Origin: Brachycybe producta
Lineage: Eukaryota; Arthropoda; Diplopoda; Playtdesmida; Andrognathidae
Assembly (NCBI GenBank): GCA_036925085.1
Contig: JAUPFP010000030.1
Coordinates: 2,947,045-3,011,044 of the forward strand
Reading direction: 5' to 3'
Length of the DNA stretch: 64,000 nt
Both the position numbers and the translations under genes were made by a program. This document shows positions 1-12,576 of this stretch, piece by piece. The number at the start of each line of letters is the position of its first letter. The first letter of the stretch is position 1. The notes beneath the pieces were generated by a model. That model was not told where the DNA came from. It made no database searches and saw only the letters and a list, made by a program, of their open reading frames with translations.

Positions 1-2463
<2,463 letters not shown>

Positions 2464-2548
2464 TCAAACAACTAAAAAAAAAACGAAATCTTTATCCATA
2501 CATTGTTGCTTAAAGTGCTTTTAAAATCAGGTGCAAAATTAAGTGCAT

Positions 2549-2765
2549 TACAAACTAGAAGGGTAACTCAACCAATTAAGAATATTTTCGTGTTGATATC
2601 TTTCAAATTAAGCTTTTTTTTAAATGTCAGTTTGAAAATGATGGCAGCTTCAAGCAGACAATGGCCATAAATAGTTTATTTTGAAAGATATCAGCTTGAA
2701 AATATCCTGAAGTGATTGAGATACTCATCTAATTCCAAAAAACCGTTTCCAGTTTCTCTTTAATT
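2549..2765. mobile_element. fbA foldback element (5' UTR intron of CYFIP)
   Basis: Two inverted arms are visible: CTAGAAGGGTAACTCAACCA on the left and its diverged complement around 2715-2745, with AAGATATCAGCTTGAAAAT between them. This is an older, eroded copy. Confidence 0.6.
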
Positions 2766-2904
2766 TTACTCCTGAAATAAAAAAAATAATCAGAATTAAG
2801 ACATTCAGCCGTTCATAAACCATCTTAAAGTAATTTTAAAGTGTAAATTCCTCTCAAACTCCAATTGCTCTCTCTTTTTTAGAAGTAAAATTAAACAAAA
2901 TTTG

Positions 2905-3160
2905 AAAGTGTTTTACAAACTAGAAGGGTAACTCAATCACTTAAAGAGGTTCTTTTCAAATTGAAATATTTTAAAATAAACTTTTAGCAGACGATATTTA
3001 TTAATTTTCGTCTATAAAAAGTTTATTTTGAAAGATATATCTCAACATGAAAATATTCCTTAAAGTGATTGAGCTACTCTTCTAGTTTCTAAAACACTTT
3101 CTAGTTTCTGTTTAATTTTGCTCTTCTAAAAGATAGAATAAACAAAGAGTTCGAATACCA
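2905..3160. mobile_element. fbA foldback element (5' UTR intron of CYFIP)
   Basis: The left arm TACAAACTAGAAGGGTAACT faces a right arm TACTCTTCTAGTTTCTAAAA. The central part is shortened compared with full copies. Confidence 0.65.
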
Positions 3161-3519
3161 GTTGTTCTTGGACCATCTTAATATAAATAATAATGAATAA
3201 TATCCCTTGTTTTTTTCATTTCATCTAATGTAATTAGTTGATGTCACACGAAAGGGGAAACCGTAAAATATTAAAAAATGGGGCGGAATGAGGGTGAGTC
3301 ATAACTGTGGACGTGTTTCGAACGAAAACAGATCCAAATATCAAAGAAATACCGCAGAAAATGATACCAAAAACACTTACTGCAACGGCAAAACGAATGA
3401 AGTTTAATTTGATTATTTTAAAATACGAATTTAATGTCAAATTTCAATGAAACACGACAAGAAAACAAGGATCAACATCACAAAATCAATTATAAATCAC
3501 AACCACAATAATAATAAAA

Positions 3520-3620
3520 AGTAATCGATACATATCGATATAATATCTATCGATGGTGTAACTATCGATGCTATAAAACATCGATGACGTTTCGATACGA
3601 TACAAAATTGGCGCGAAATT
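3520..3620 (-). promoter_or_regulatory. DRE (ATCGAT) cluster with E2F-like site, probable CYFIP promoter
   Basis: Five ATCGAT cores lie within 65 bp (3524, 3534, 3549, 3564, 3580), including one perfect 8-mer TATCGATA at 3533-3540. This is the DREF binding site typical of arthropod housekeeping promoters. TTGGCGCGAAAT at 3608-3619 resembles an E2F site. The cluster lies 140-230 bp upstream of the predicted first-exon donor of CYFIP on the minus strand. Function is inferred from motif and position. Confidence 0.55.
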
Positions 3621-3719
3621 CAATTCTCATTTCAAAAGAATTCTTTCTCATTTTCATGCAAATTAAAATTAAATTTGTTTTTACAATTCGTCCGTTTTAT
3701 GGAAATAGAAAATAAAATC

Positions 3720-4500
3720 AATAAAAGCAAGAAAAATGTTTGTTTTATGCAAATAAAAAAAAATATTATAAAGAAGAAAAAAAGCCTAATTAAATAAAAG
3801 AAACAATTTACAAAAAATATTAGAAGTAATAACAAACAATAATTTATTTGGTTTAAAAAGCCATTTGTAACATTTTTTTCTAGCAAAATAAGTTTTTTTT
3901 TTATAAAGAAATAAGTGACATTTTGCAACTTTGTGGAAAGTTACAAAGATTATGCAATTTGTTCGTTTTAAAAGTAAAAAGCATAACAATGAAACAATTA
4001 ACAGGATGTAATAACAAAAAAAAAAATGAAAAATCAAAGTTATTTAGTTTAAAAAAGTTTTTTATAGAATTTTTTCTTGCAAAATAATTTTTTTTTAAGA
4101 AAGAAATAAGTGAAATTTTGCAAATTTATGCAAATTTTCAAAGACTATGCAATTCGTTCGTTTTAAAAGTAAAAAGCATAATTAAATTCTTAACTGAATG
4201 AAACAATTTACAGGACTTAATAACAAAAAAAAATGAAAAATCAAAGTTATTTAGTTTAAAAAGTCCTTTGTAGAATGTTTTTTATTTCTATAAAAAAGTA
4301 ATAATAAAATAAGTGAAATTTTACATCTTTATATAAATTTTCACAAATTATTTAATATTTGCGTTTTATGCAATTTTATTTTTGGATAACCTGAATTATC
4401 ATTGCACTTGTGGCACCCATATGGAACTGAAATCTGAAACTGTCATCATGTGTATTATTCGTTTTATGCAAACTTTTGGCCTTACCAAGTTACAACTAAT
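3720..4500. repeat. AT-rich repeat with three tandem copies of a ~196-bp unit
   Basis: AAATAAGTGACATTTTGC near 3910 recurs near 4106 and 4309, and TAAAAGTAAAAAGCATA near 3969 recurs near 4165, a spacing of about 196 bp. The block starts with ATGTTTGTTTTATGCAAATA and ends with CAAACTTTTGGCCT. A related single-unit copy in the same orientation lies at 10860-11365. Confidence 0.65.
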
Positions 4501-4942
4501 TAAATAAGATCAGACATTCTATTAAAAATTGCATTCATCACAGAATACACATGCATATATTACGTGTATATTATTTCATTTTTTAATTATAAATATATAA
4601 TATTAATAAATATAATTACTTAATTAATAATTCAGTCTAGTCATTATGTAAAAAATATATAATATTAATTTATATTTGATTGGCAGACAAACAACTTCTT
4701 CATTCGATTCCAACTTTCATTTATCTTTTTTTTTAGTTTAGTTATTCTTCTTCTTCTTCTCTAGATATAAATCCATTATAAATTAATTTCATAACTCAAG
4801 ATATGATAAATGGTTTTTAGTGGGGCCGTGGGCATGGCCCCTCAGGTCTTATTAATTTTAAATATAAAAAAAGTAATTATAAGAAACATTGAAAAACTAA
4901 CACGAAAGAAATAAACAAGAAAATTAGAGTCAGACCAATTAT

Positions 4943-4946
<4 letters not shown>

Positions 4947-5000
<54 letters not shown>
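4947..5000. repeat. (GA)n microsatellite
   Basis: About 27 uninterrupted GA dinucleotides. The surrounding 4.5-6.5 kb stretch is AT-rich and shows no gene or repeat that I recognise. Confidence 0.95.
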
Positions 5001-5004
<4 letters not shown>

Positions 5005-6526
5005 AAGGAAGGACTGTAGTGACCGGTCAGTAGGTCAACAGGATTGAATATTATTACAGATAAATAGAAAAATACACACAAATAGCTAAAAGCAATATTT
5101 GAAAGCCGAAAAATAACGACCGACCAAAAACACTATAACTATTATTATTGTTAGCCTAATTTTTAACTAGAAACTGGGTACGTGTGCTGCACTTGACCAT
5201 GAATTATTTTATTTTACACATTAGAATGCATTTTATAAAATAAATTATATAAAAAAAACTAAGTCTCACAGTTCATTAGCCCTCTTTCAACACACCTCAT
5301 CATCATCATCATCTCCTCCTCTTCACCACATCATTTTTTTCGTGTAACAAAATGCAACAATTTTATAAAACATTTTAATTAAATTCAACTAAGACCATAT
5401 TAAATTTAAAATTAGATAAGGTAATTGTGATGATAACAAAACAAACAAACAAAATGATAAAAAAAATTGCATAAAGGTCTGCAATAAAAAATAAATACCT
5501 TATTTCGTTGAGTTCATCTTTTTATGTTTATTCACGAATTAATTAAAATTTCTATTATATATACTTCATAATAACAAGTGTCAAATTTATAACAAAACAT
5601 CAAATAAAACTCATAATAAAATAAAGTCGGTGAAAGAAATTATAATAAAAGTTATATTGTTGCCTTACTGTAAAATAAAGCTTGTGACGTCAGACGGGTT
5701 GTCCAAAAAATTAGTCTTGAGTCATTTTTTGTCTGATTAAAAAAAGGTAATAACAAAAAAAATACAAGAACTCTTATGTTTAAATGTTCCTTAAAATAAA
5801 GCTAAACTTAAAACGAGAATTTGGAAGAAAAAAAGTTTCTATAGTGAGTCTACGGAAATATTTTAAGTATTATCTTGTTTAAGATTTGCTTTTGTCTTAA
5901 GTAACGTTTTAGAAAATGGCCTGGCACGATCTTAATTATTTCAACTGCTCTGACGTCACAAGCTTCATCTTACAGTGCGGCAACTGTAAGTGTCCCTTTC
6001 CACCTGATTCAATGTTGGACCTACTCTCATAGATATTTTTTTTTACGAAACATAAAATCATACTTAACTGACCTAACAAATATTAAGTTAATATAGTAAT
6101 TACTAATTACTAATTGTCAGTAATTATTGATACTGGTTGACATGTTGTTTCACTCCACGACATTTAAGTTTTTCCATTTTTTTATTTCCTGATAAGTTCA
6201 AAATAAATGCACGAATAAATTTCTCAGATTTTGATAGGAAAGGATTTTTATGTTAGACAAAAAATAAATAAGTAATTAGAGCGAATCAGAGTTAAAAATT
6301 AAATACTAGAAGAAAAAAAGCCTAATAATTAGGCTTATTTTATCATTTTTTGTTAAAAAAAAATTCCAAAATGAAGACATCTTTTGAAACTTGAAATTAG
6401 TTAATCAGTCAAAGGCCTCTTTTCTAACTTATTAAATTTTATTATTATTAAGTTTTTATGTAAGTTTGTTGTAAAAGAAGTCAGTTGTATTTTGAGCAAG
6501 GCCCTTAGAAAAAACACTCCCTAAAT

Positions 6527-6972
6527 CCTAGATGGGCAACCTATTATTCAATGTAGCCACCGACTAGAAAGCGTAATTCTCCAAACCATACAACTAATTG
6601 TCCATACAAAACACATTCATTTGCATGAAAATGCATTGCATAAAAATCCGATCTTTAATAATATCAAATATATAATTAGTTCCAAATCAATCACAGTGAA
6701 ATGATACATAAATTATTTAAATAACTTGTTCAAATTGGAATCAAAATATTTTATTCGAAATTTGGTAATTTTTTTGGTGAACAAGTTGCAGAAATTTTGG
6801 TTGAATGTCCTGACTTATTTGCATGTCTCAACTCTGCCTTCAAATTTATATCCTCGTTATCTTTTAATAAAAATAGTTTTATTAATATTTTTAAAAAAAT
6901 AAATCAAACTATTGCAAACTTTCTTGAGAAATCGCCACATGTGGCGATTGGCGATTAGGTTGCCCACCCCTG
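6527..6972. mobile_element. non-autonomous hAT-like element (CAGGGGTGGGCAAC end)
   Basis: Read inward, the right end is CAGGGGTGGGCAACCTAATC and the left end is CCTAGATGGGCAACCTATTA, so the inverted ends match in GGGCAACCTA. The flanking 8-mers CCCTAAAT (6519-6526) and TCCTAAAC (6973-6980) agree at 6 of 8 bases, as expected of an old 8-bp hAT target duplication. The interior has no transposase frame. A short palindrome CCACATGTGG lies near the right end. Confidence 0.6.
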
Positions 6973-7384
6973 TCCTAAACTCTCAAAATTAAAACCCCAA
7001 ACTACAAGGTTAACGCTCGGCACCGTTATTCTTCTTTAAGAAAAAAACAAATTCAGGTATATTTATAATAAAAATATAGGTGTGCCAAAAATAATTATTT
7101 TTGTACTAAGTTATTATTATTTCTATGATTATAAAAGAATTCCAAAACTGTCATAGAATGTCCAACATTCTGAATGCGAAAATTCAATGAATGAATGAAC
7201 ATTTTTTTAAAGTTTCTTAATCATGAATTTCCTCATCCATCTTCTAAAAAACCGCCTCAAATTAATTAGTTCCACATTTAAAAAAATAACAACTGAAATA
7301 ATTTCATTTAAAAAAATACGTTTGTAATTTCTCGAAAATTACATTCAAAATGGTCAAATAACAATAATGAATTTCATGATGGTT

Positions 7385-7700
7385 TATGAACAGCTGTTTT
7401 TCAACTGTAAGAGTAGCTCAATCAATCAATCAAGAGTTTTTCATTTTGATATCTTTCAAAATAAACTTTTCATAGACCAAAATTTTTTAAAAAATATCAT
7501 CCGCTTTAATATAAGTTGTGCCAGTTTTCAAAATCAAATAAAATGCTTATTTTGAAATATATCAACTTAAAACATCGTTAAGAGATTCATCTACTCTTCT
7601 AGTTTCTAAAATGCATTCAAGTTTTTCTTTATTTTGCATTTGTAGAACAGAAATTATCAAAAGTTCGAGAGGCGTTTTACACTTTTGAAAACCACCTTAA
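7385..7700. mobile_element. fbA foldback element with clear right terminus
   Basis: The arms face each other around 7400-7660, and the element ends in AAAACCACCTTAA at 7688-7700, the canonical fbA right end plus flanking TTAA. It is bordered by a direct repeat of about 45 bp (7319-7372 and 7723-7774). Confidence 0.7.
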
Positions 7701-8511
7701 AAAATTTAAATTTTAATAAACCTTTGTAATTTCACGAAAATTACATTCAAAATGGTCAAATTAAGTTTCATAATAATGAACTTAATTATGCATTCATTTT
7801 AATTAAATGAAAAATTCCTGTTAAATGTCCATTTCAATTGCATTCTAAATACATAGAAATGAGATGATGAGTTTATTTAATAGAGCTGAAAAGAAGGTCA
7901 ATATTATACATTTTTGCCTCATTTTCAAGAAAAGAGAGAAGTAAATTGGCTACTTGTTTAAAAAATTACTCTTAAAAAAGTAGTAACAACTCAAGAAAAA
8001 AAGGCAGTAATTTTAACAGCTGCATATTTTTTTTTTCAAATTGTCCATCTTTCATTTTAAAAAATTTCAGTGTGTTGGTTTTCAAGAGTTGTTTGACTTT
8101 TAACATAGAAAATACTTCAACACCTGAATGGAATTACATGGCCAATGTCAACGAACCAAACTGACCTCTCTCTCTCTCTCTCCTTCTATTATTTATTTAC
8201 TTGTCTTTATTCTCTTGAAATATATTTTTTTTTGTTAAAAAATAAAACTAAAAACATAAAAACAAGAACAATTTTTAAAGTAATTTTAATTTTATAAACA
8301 AAAAAATGGATATATGATAATAATAGCTGTTTTCATCAAATTTCTCAATTGAAGAATTTCCCCCCCAAAAATTTTAAATTTTGCAACGGTCCGTTTCTTC
8401 AACTAACCTCTAAACATAATTGAAGATATGACAGCAGAGAGAGAGAGAGAGAGAGAAAAATCATTTCACGTTGGAATTTTTTGGTAGAAATGTGAGGATT
8501 TCAAAAATAAT

Positions 8512-8806
8512 TACGGTTCGGATTTTTATGCAATATCATGCAAATGTTTGTGAAGCCAAAGTGTCTATTGTGAAATAATTATTATCATCATTAGAGAGCA
8601 ACTGCAATTATGTTTTTTTTTCTAATCAAAAAGGCTGGTTAAGAGGCTAGATGTCTAAAGTTCTAGCCTCTAACAAGATGTTTTTGATTGAAAAATACAT
8701 AATTGTTGATTGATCTAAACATGGGGATTGTTATTTCACAATTAGCACTTTGGGCCACAGATTGAGAAACACTTGCTTGATATTTTGCATAAAAATGCGA
8801 GCCGTA
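8512..8806. mobile_element. mtG element, copy 1
   Basis: Left end TACGGTTCGGATTTTTATGC and right end (inverted) TACGGCTCGCATTTTTATGC. The middle holds a hairpin in which AGAGGCTAG (about 8642) pairs with CTAGCCTCT (about 8662). Flanks AAAATAAT and CAAATCAT agree at 6 of 8 bases, suggesting a decayed 8-bp duplication. Confidence 0.6.
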
Positions 8807-8969
8807 CAAATCATACATAATGTAAGGTTAAAAAAAGGAATTTTTAGAAATATTTCAAGTGTTTGACAATTTTAAAAAATAAAAGAATCACCACATGAAT
8901 ATGGTCTTATAAAATGTCCCAGTTATAAGAAGAGCTGATTTTAAAATTCTGATTTTTCAGGAGCTAAAT

Positions 8970-9240
8970 TAATAGAAACTAGAAAGTGTTTCAGAGACTA
9001 GAAGGGTACCTCAATCACTCAAGAAAATATTCCCATCTTTCAAAATGTATTTTTATATATACAAAAATTTAAAAAAAATATCCTCTGCTTAAAGTTGTGT
9101 CATTTTCAAAACGACACAAAAAGTTTATTTTGAAAGATAACAACTTCAAAATACCCTTCTAGTTTCTAAAACACTTTCAAGTTTCGCTTCATTTTGCTCT
9201 TCTAAAAGACAGAATGTACACCTTAAAACCACATTAATTC
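8970..9240. mobile_element. fbA foldback element
   Basis: GAAACTAGAAAGTGTTTCAG with AGAAGGGTACCTCAATCACT on the left, and ATACCCTTCTAGTTTCTAAA on the right. The right end decays into AAAACCACATTAA. Confidence 0.65.
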
Positions 9241-9734
9241 TGTTGAATAATAAAAGGAGGTTGTTCGGAGGGGGTTGGGTCTGTGGCTTTTTTTTTTCTT
9301 CTCATAACTAACTCATTTTAAAAATGCAAATTAGAGAATTGCACCGACTGACATTTAAATACAGGTCCCTTTGCATGCATAATTATGTTAATGGACTTTT
9401 AAGACGATGCAACAACCAACGCCTTTAAAATGGTCAACCTAAATACATAAATATGTACGGAAGCCTACACTCGATCGAATCGTACAATTTTATTTTAATG
9501 AATGCATTCATGAACTACTTCTTTTTATTGGAGAACATTCAGGGGCAATGTCAAGGCCATGGTCAAAAATACAACTGACCACCACTACTTATACTATTTA
9601 GCTAACATTCCAATCAAATAGACAAAGAATGTTTACATCTGACATATTTTTAGTCAAATTTATTTTATTTCTTGACTTTAGATTAAACAATTTGTGTCAC
9701 AAATCGTCATTTATATCCCACCAATGTTTAGAAG

Positions 9735-9975
9735 AGAAACTTGAATGTGTTTTAGAAACTAGAAGGATAGCTCAAATATGTTTTTATTTGATATCTTGCA
9801 AAATAAGCTTTTTTATATTAATGTGAAAATGATCCAACTTTAAGCAAACTATATTTTTTAATTTTTGTCAATATATAAAGTTTATTCTGAAACATGGAAA
9901 TGAACGTTAAGTGATTGAGACTACCGTATATCCTTCTAGTTTCTAAAACACTTTCTGGTTCATTTTAATTTTTGC
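9735..9975. mobile_element. fbA foldback element
   Basis: Left arm TTAGAAACTAGAAGGATAGC and right arm ATCCTTCTAGTTTCTAAAAC with a typical core (ATGATCCAACTTTAAGCA). Termini are not preserved. Confidence 0.6.
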
Positions 9976-10075
9976 TCATAAACAATTTTGAGATTTTTTT
10001 CGAACAACTTCAATTTTACAAAAGGTGTTATAAGGTTGATTCGTGGGTGGATATTTCCGATTGTATAAAGGCAAA

Positions 10076-10234
10076 GGCCCTTGGCACACAGGCGACTTTT
10101 AACTGTGTCCCGAGGTTCGCATCTTTCCATGGAAAATATAGTGTGACTGTGTGACGACAGACCAGCAACTCTCGACTTCATTTTGTCACTCGTGGAAAAA
10201 GTCTTTCAAAAAAGTCGCCTGTGTATTCCAACCC
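10076..10234. mobile_element. mtH (PIF/Harbinger-like) MITE
   Basis: Left end GGCCCTTGGCACACAGGCGA and right end (inverted) GGGTTGGAATACACAGGCGA share the inner ACACAGGCGACTTTT. Length is 159 bp with no coding capacity. Confidence 0.6.
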
Positions 10235-10859
10235 TTAAGTTGTTGTTATATAAAAAGTCGGTTCAAAATGAAAATTACATTAACTTTTTTTCACATAAAA
10301 ACGAGAAAATAATTAAAAGAAATAGCTTTAAAAAGGCGTTGTTTGTGAGAGGCCACAAGGCTAGCATTACATAATTCGTTACAACTAAATATTCATTTAA
10401 TAATAAATGTTCCATAGACAGAAGTAAATTAGATAGAAATAAATATAAATTAGATTAGATGAAATTATGGTCACAGCACAAGTGTTCTGTTTTTTAAAAA
10501 AATTATAGCAAACTATAAAAGAAATATTTCATTAAAATTGGTCAACGTTGATTCTATTATACTATGTGCCATCCTAAATTTCTTCCAACAACTTTAAATT
10601 CTACAAAAAATACACTTAAACAAATGCTAACTATATAGCTAACAAAAATAGTTTCCGCGTAGATTAATATGCTACATTGTCCGGTTCCGAAAATCAAAAA
10701 CAATTGCAACAATAATTAATTACAGCATTGTTTAAAATAAAATAAAAAGTCGGCGAAAAATAAAAGCTACCGTAACTTCTTTGTTACATAAAATCGACAA
10801 AATAATTCAAAGTAGCTGTGAGGTTTGCACAATATCCATAATAATACTTAAATAATATT

Positions 10860-11365
10860 TTAGAAATGTGCAAAAAATTACCAATGTTTGTTTTGTGCAA
10901 ATAAAAAATATATATTACCGGTATATAGCAAAAGTACAATTAATTAAATATCTGAAGCAATTAATAGCTACAATAAAAAAGCAATATCAACAAAAAAAAA
11001 TGCAAAATTAAAATAATTTTGTTTCAGAAATTCACTTGTAGAATTTTTTCTTAACAAAAAAAGTATTTATTTTAACGAAAAAAGTGTAATTATACGATTT
11101 TGTGCAAATTTTTCAAAAAGTTTATTTCGCATTAAACCAATTATTTTTTTTATATTTGCAATGCAGGTTATTTTTGCAGCACTTGGATCTTAAGATCCCT
11201 CTGCCATAGGCCAACCGGCTGCTTGCAGAGTATTTTTTTTTTTGTAATTATAATTGTAATTATTATTGCACATATTGCAAACCATATGATATCATAATGG
11301 ACCTAAAAGAGACTGAACACGTCATTATGTATTTTGAGCATTTTATACAAACTTTTGGCCTAATT
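10860..11365. repeat. dispersed copy of the 3.7-4.5 kb AT-rich repeat, carrying an S insertion
   Basis: ATGTTTGTTTTGTGCAAATA near the start and ACAAACTTTTGGCCTAATTT at the end match the first copy, in the same order and orientation. Only one internal unit is present here. An S stem-loop sequence sits at 11165-11245. Confidence 0.55.
11165..11245 (-). repeat. S stem-loop repeat, copy 1 (reverse orientation)
   Basis: On the minus strand it reads ATACTCTGCAAGCAGCCGGT, then GGCCTATGGCAGAGGGATCT. CTCTGC pairs with GCAGAG, and the palindrome GGATCTTAAGATCC follows. It matches 54715-54775 over about 85 bp. Confidence 0.7.
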
Positions 11366-11369
11366 TATA

Positions 11370-12120
11370 ATATAAAATAATAATTTTGGTAATATATTTT
11401 AATATAAATTATAAAATACAACTTTGACCAACTTTAATAAGAATCTTTTAATTAATTTTTGGTTATAAAATTATTATTATTTTAAAAAATATTTCAATTT
11501 ATATATTAAATTCAATTTAAATAATATTAAAAGTTCAGAAAAAAGACTTGACCTGTTTCATTTCCTTCAAACCAACCTCTCAAAAATAATAATAATGTTA
11601 GTTTAATAATTAATTTAAATTTGCTTCTTTCGTTTACAGATTTTACCAGTGTGTTTAGACTAAAAAACACGATTAGATTATTATTAATAAAATAATAAGA
11701 TATAGTTTTAGAAAGAATGAATGATGGTAATGATAAGTTAACCATGCATTCATTTATTTATTACTTATGATGATAAGCATCAGTAATAATTATGTATCAC
11801 AAATCTAATCTTAAGTTTGTGAACCGTTAACCAAAAAAAAAAATAATAAAACATCTAACAAAATATGTATTTGGTTGTTATTAGTAATAAAGTTAAAGCT
11901 TAATCTTTGAAAGCAAATGCTTAAGAAGAAAATATATGGAAGTTAGTAATAGTAGTAGTAGTGAGTGTTTGGCAATGATACTAGATTTTAGAAGAAAAAA
12001 AAAAAATTCAGGTCGTACACTAGTGCCCCAATTCCAGATGTTCTAACAACTCCAATCCAATGTCAGACCAATGTGATGTGATGTTTGTTATGTTGTCTTA
12101 TATGTGAGTTTGAATTTTGC
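11370..12120. other. AT-rich intergenic DNA
   Basis: I see no gene or recognisable repeat family here, only AT-rich sequence with short ATT and TAG triplet runs. Confidence 0.5.
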
Positions 12121-12230
12121 CTTGCCCCATTGGTGACCAATGGCTAACATTTTGGTGGTGGTGTTGGCAAATGGTGCCAATGGCCAGCCGCAGTATAAAA
12201 CCACACAACTCAGCATTTTCTTGTTCACAT
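12120..12230 (+). promoter_or_regulatory. TATA promoter with CCAAT motifs, Gln/Pro-rich gene
   Basis: TATAAAA lies at 12194-12200, with an initiator-like TCAGCA at 12210 and several CCAAT/ATTGG cores in CCATTGGTGACCAATGG and nearby (12128-12184). The first coding ATG is 280 bp downstream. The element spacing suits RNA polymerase II and the regulated expression common for secreted structural proteins. Confidence 0.65.
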
Positions 12231-12478
12231 TGAAGAAAAGAAACATTGAATGTGGCTAACTTAACAACACACAAGTGAGAGCCAGTGACACACAGTATGT
12301 TGTAAGGCCTCTATCTCTCTCTTTACCTGAATACGTATGTGTTTATGTGCAACAAAAATCAACACATTTAATCAACAAACAACTGGAGGAATTTACAATA
12401 ATTGTGTTTCATTCTTCAACTATACAAAAAGGACTTATTAGAATTCAACAATAAGAAGAAAATAATCAATTGATAATT

Positions 12479-12536
12479 ATGAGTCACATAACAAGTGGAA
12501 TGGTTAGTTATTTCAACATAACACCTCTTGGATTAC

Positions 12537-12576
<40 letters not shown>

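Larger units (their letters stand above)
2472..3380 (-). other. CYFIP: predicted 5' UTR intron of CYFIP
   Basis: Upstream of the start codon the minus strand shows a strong 3' splice site at 2472-2473, where a run of T ends in AG, giving a 26-base leader before the ATG. The best upstream donor is GTAAGTG at 3380, just downstream of the DRE promoter cluster. A non-coding first exon ending at 3381 would therefore splice to 2471. This is inferred from splice signals only. The intron holds two fbA copies. Confidence 0.45.

Noticed and set aside
3234-3440. 68-residue minus-strand frame with a hydrophobic stretch (FAVAVSVFGIIFCGISLIFG)
   Set aside because: It resembles a membrane segment, but it runs across the predicted 5' UTR donor GTAAGTG and into AT-rich intron. 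No homologous continuation is found.
3632-4037. Phe/Ile/Leu-rich membrane-like minus-strand frames
   Set aside because: These come from poly(A)/poly(T) DNA in the tandem AT repeat.
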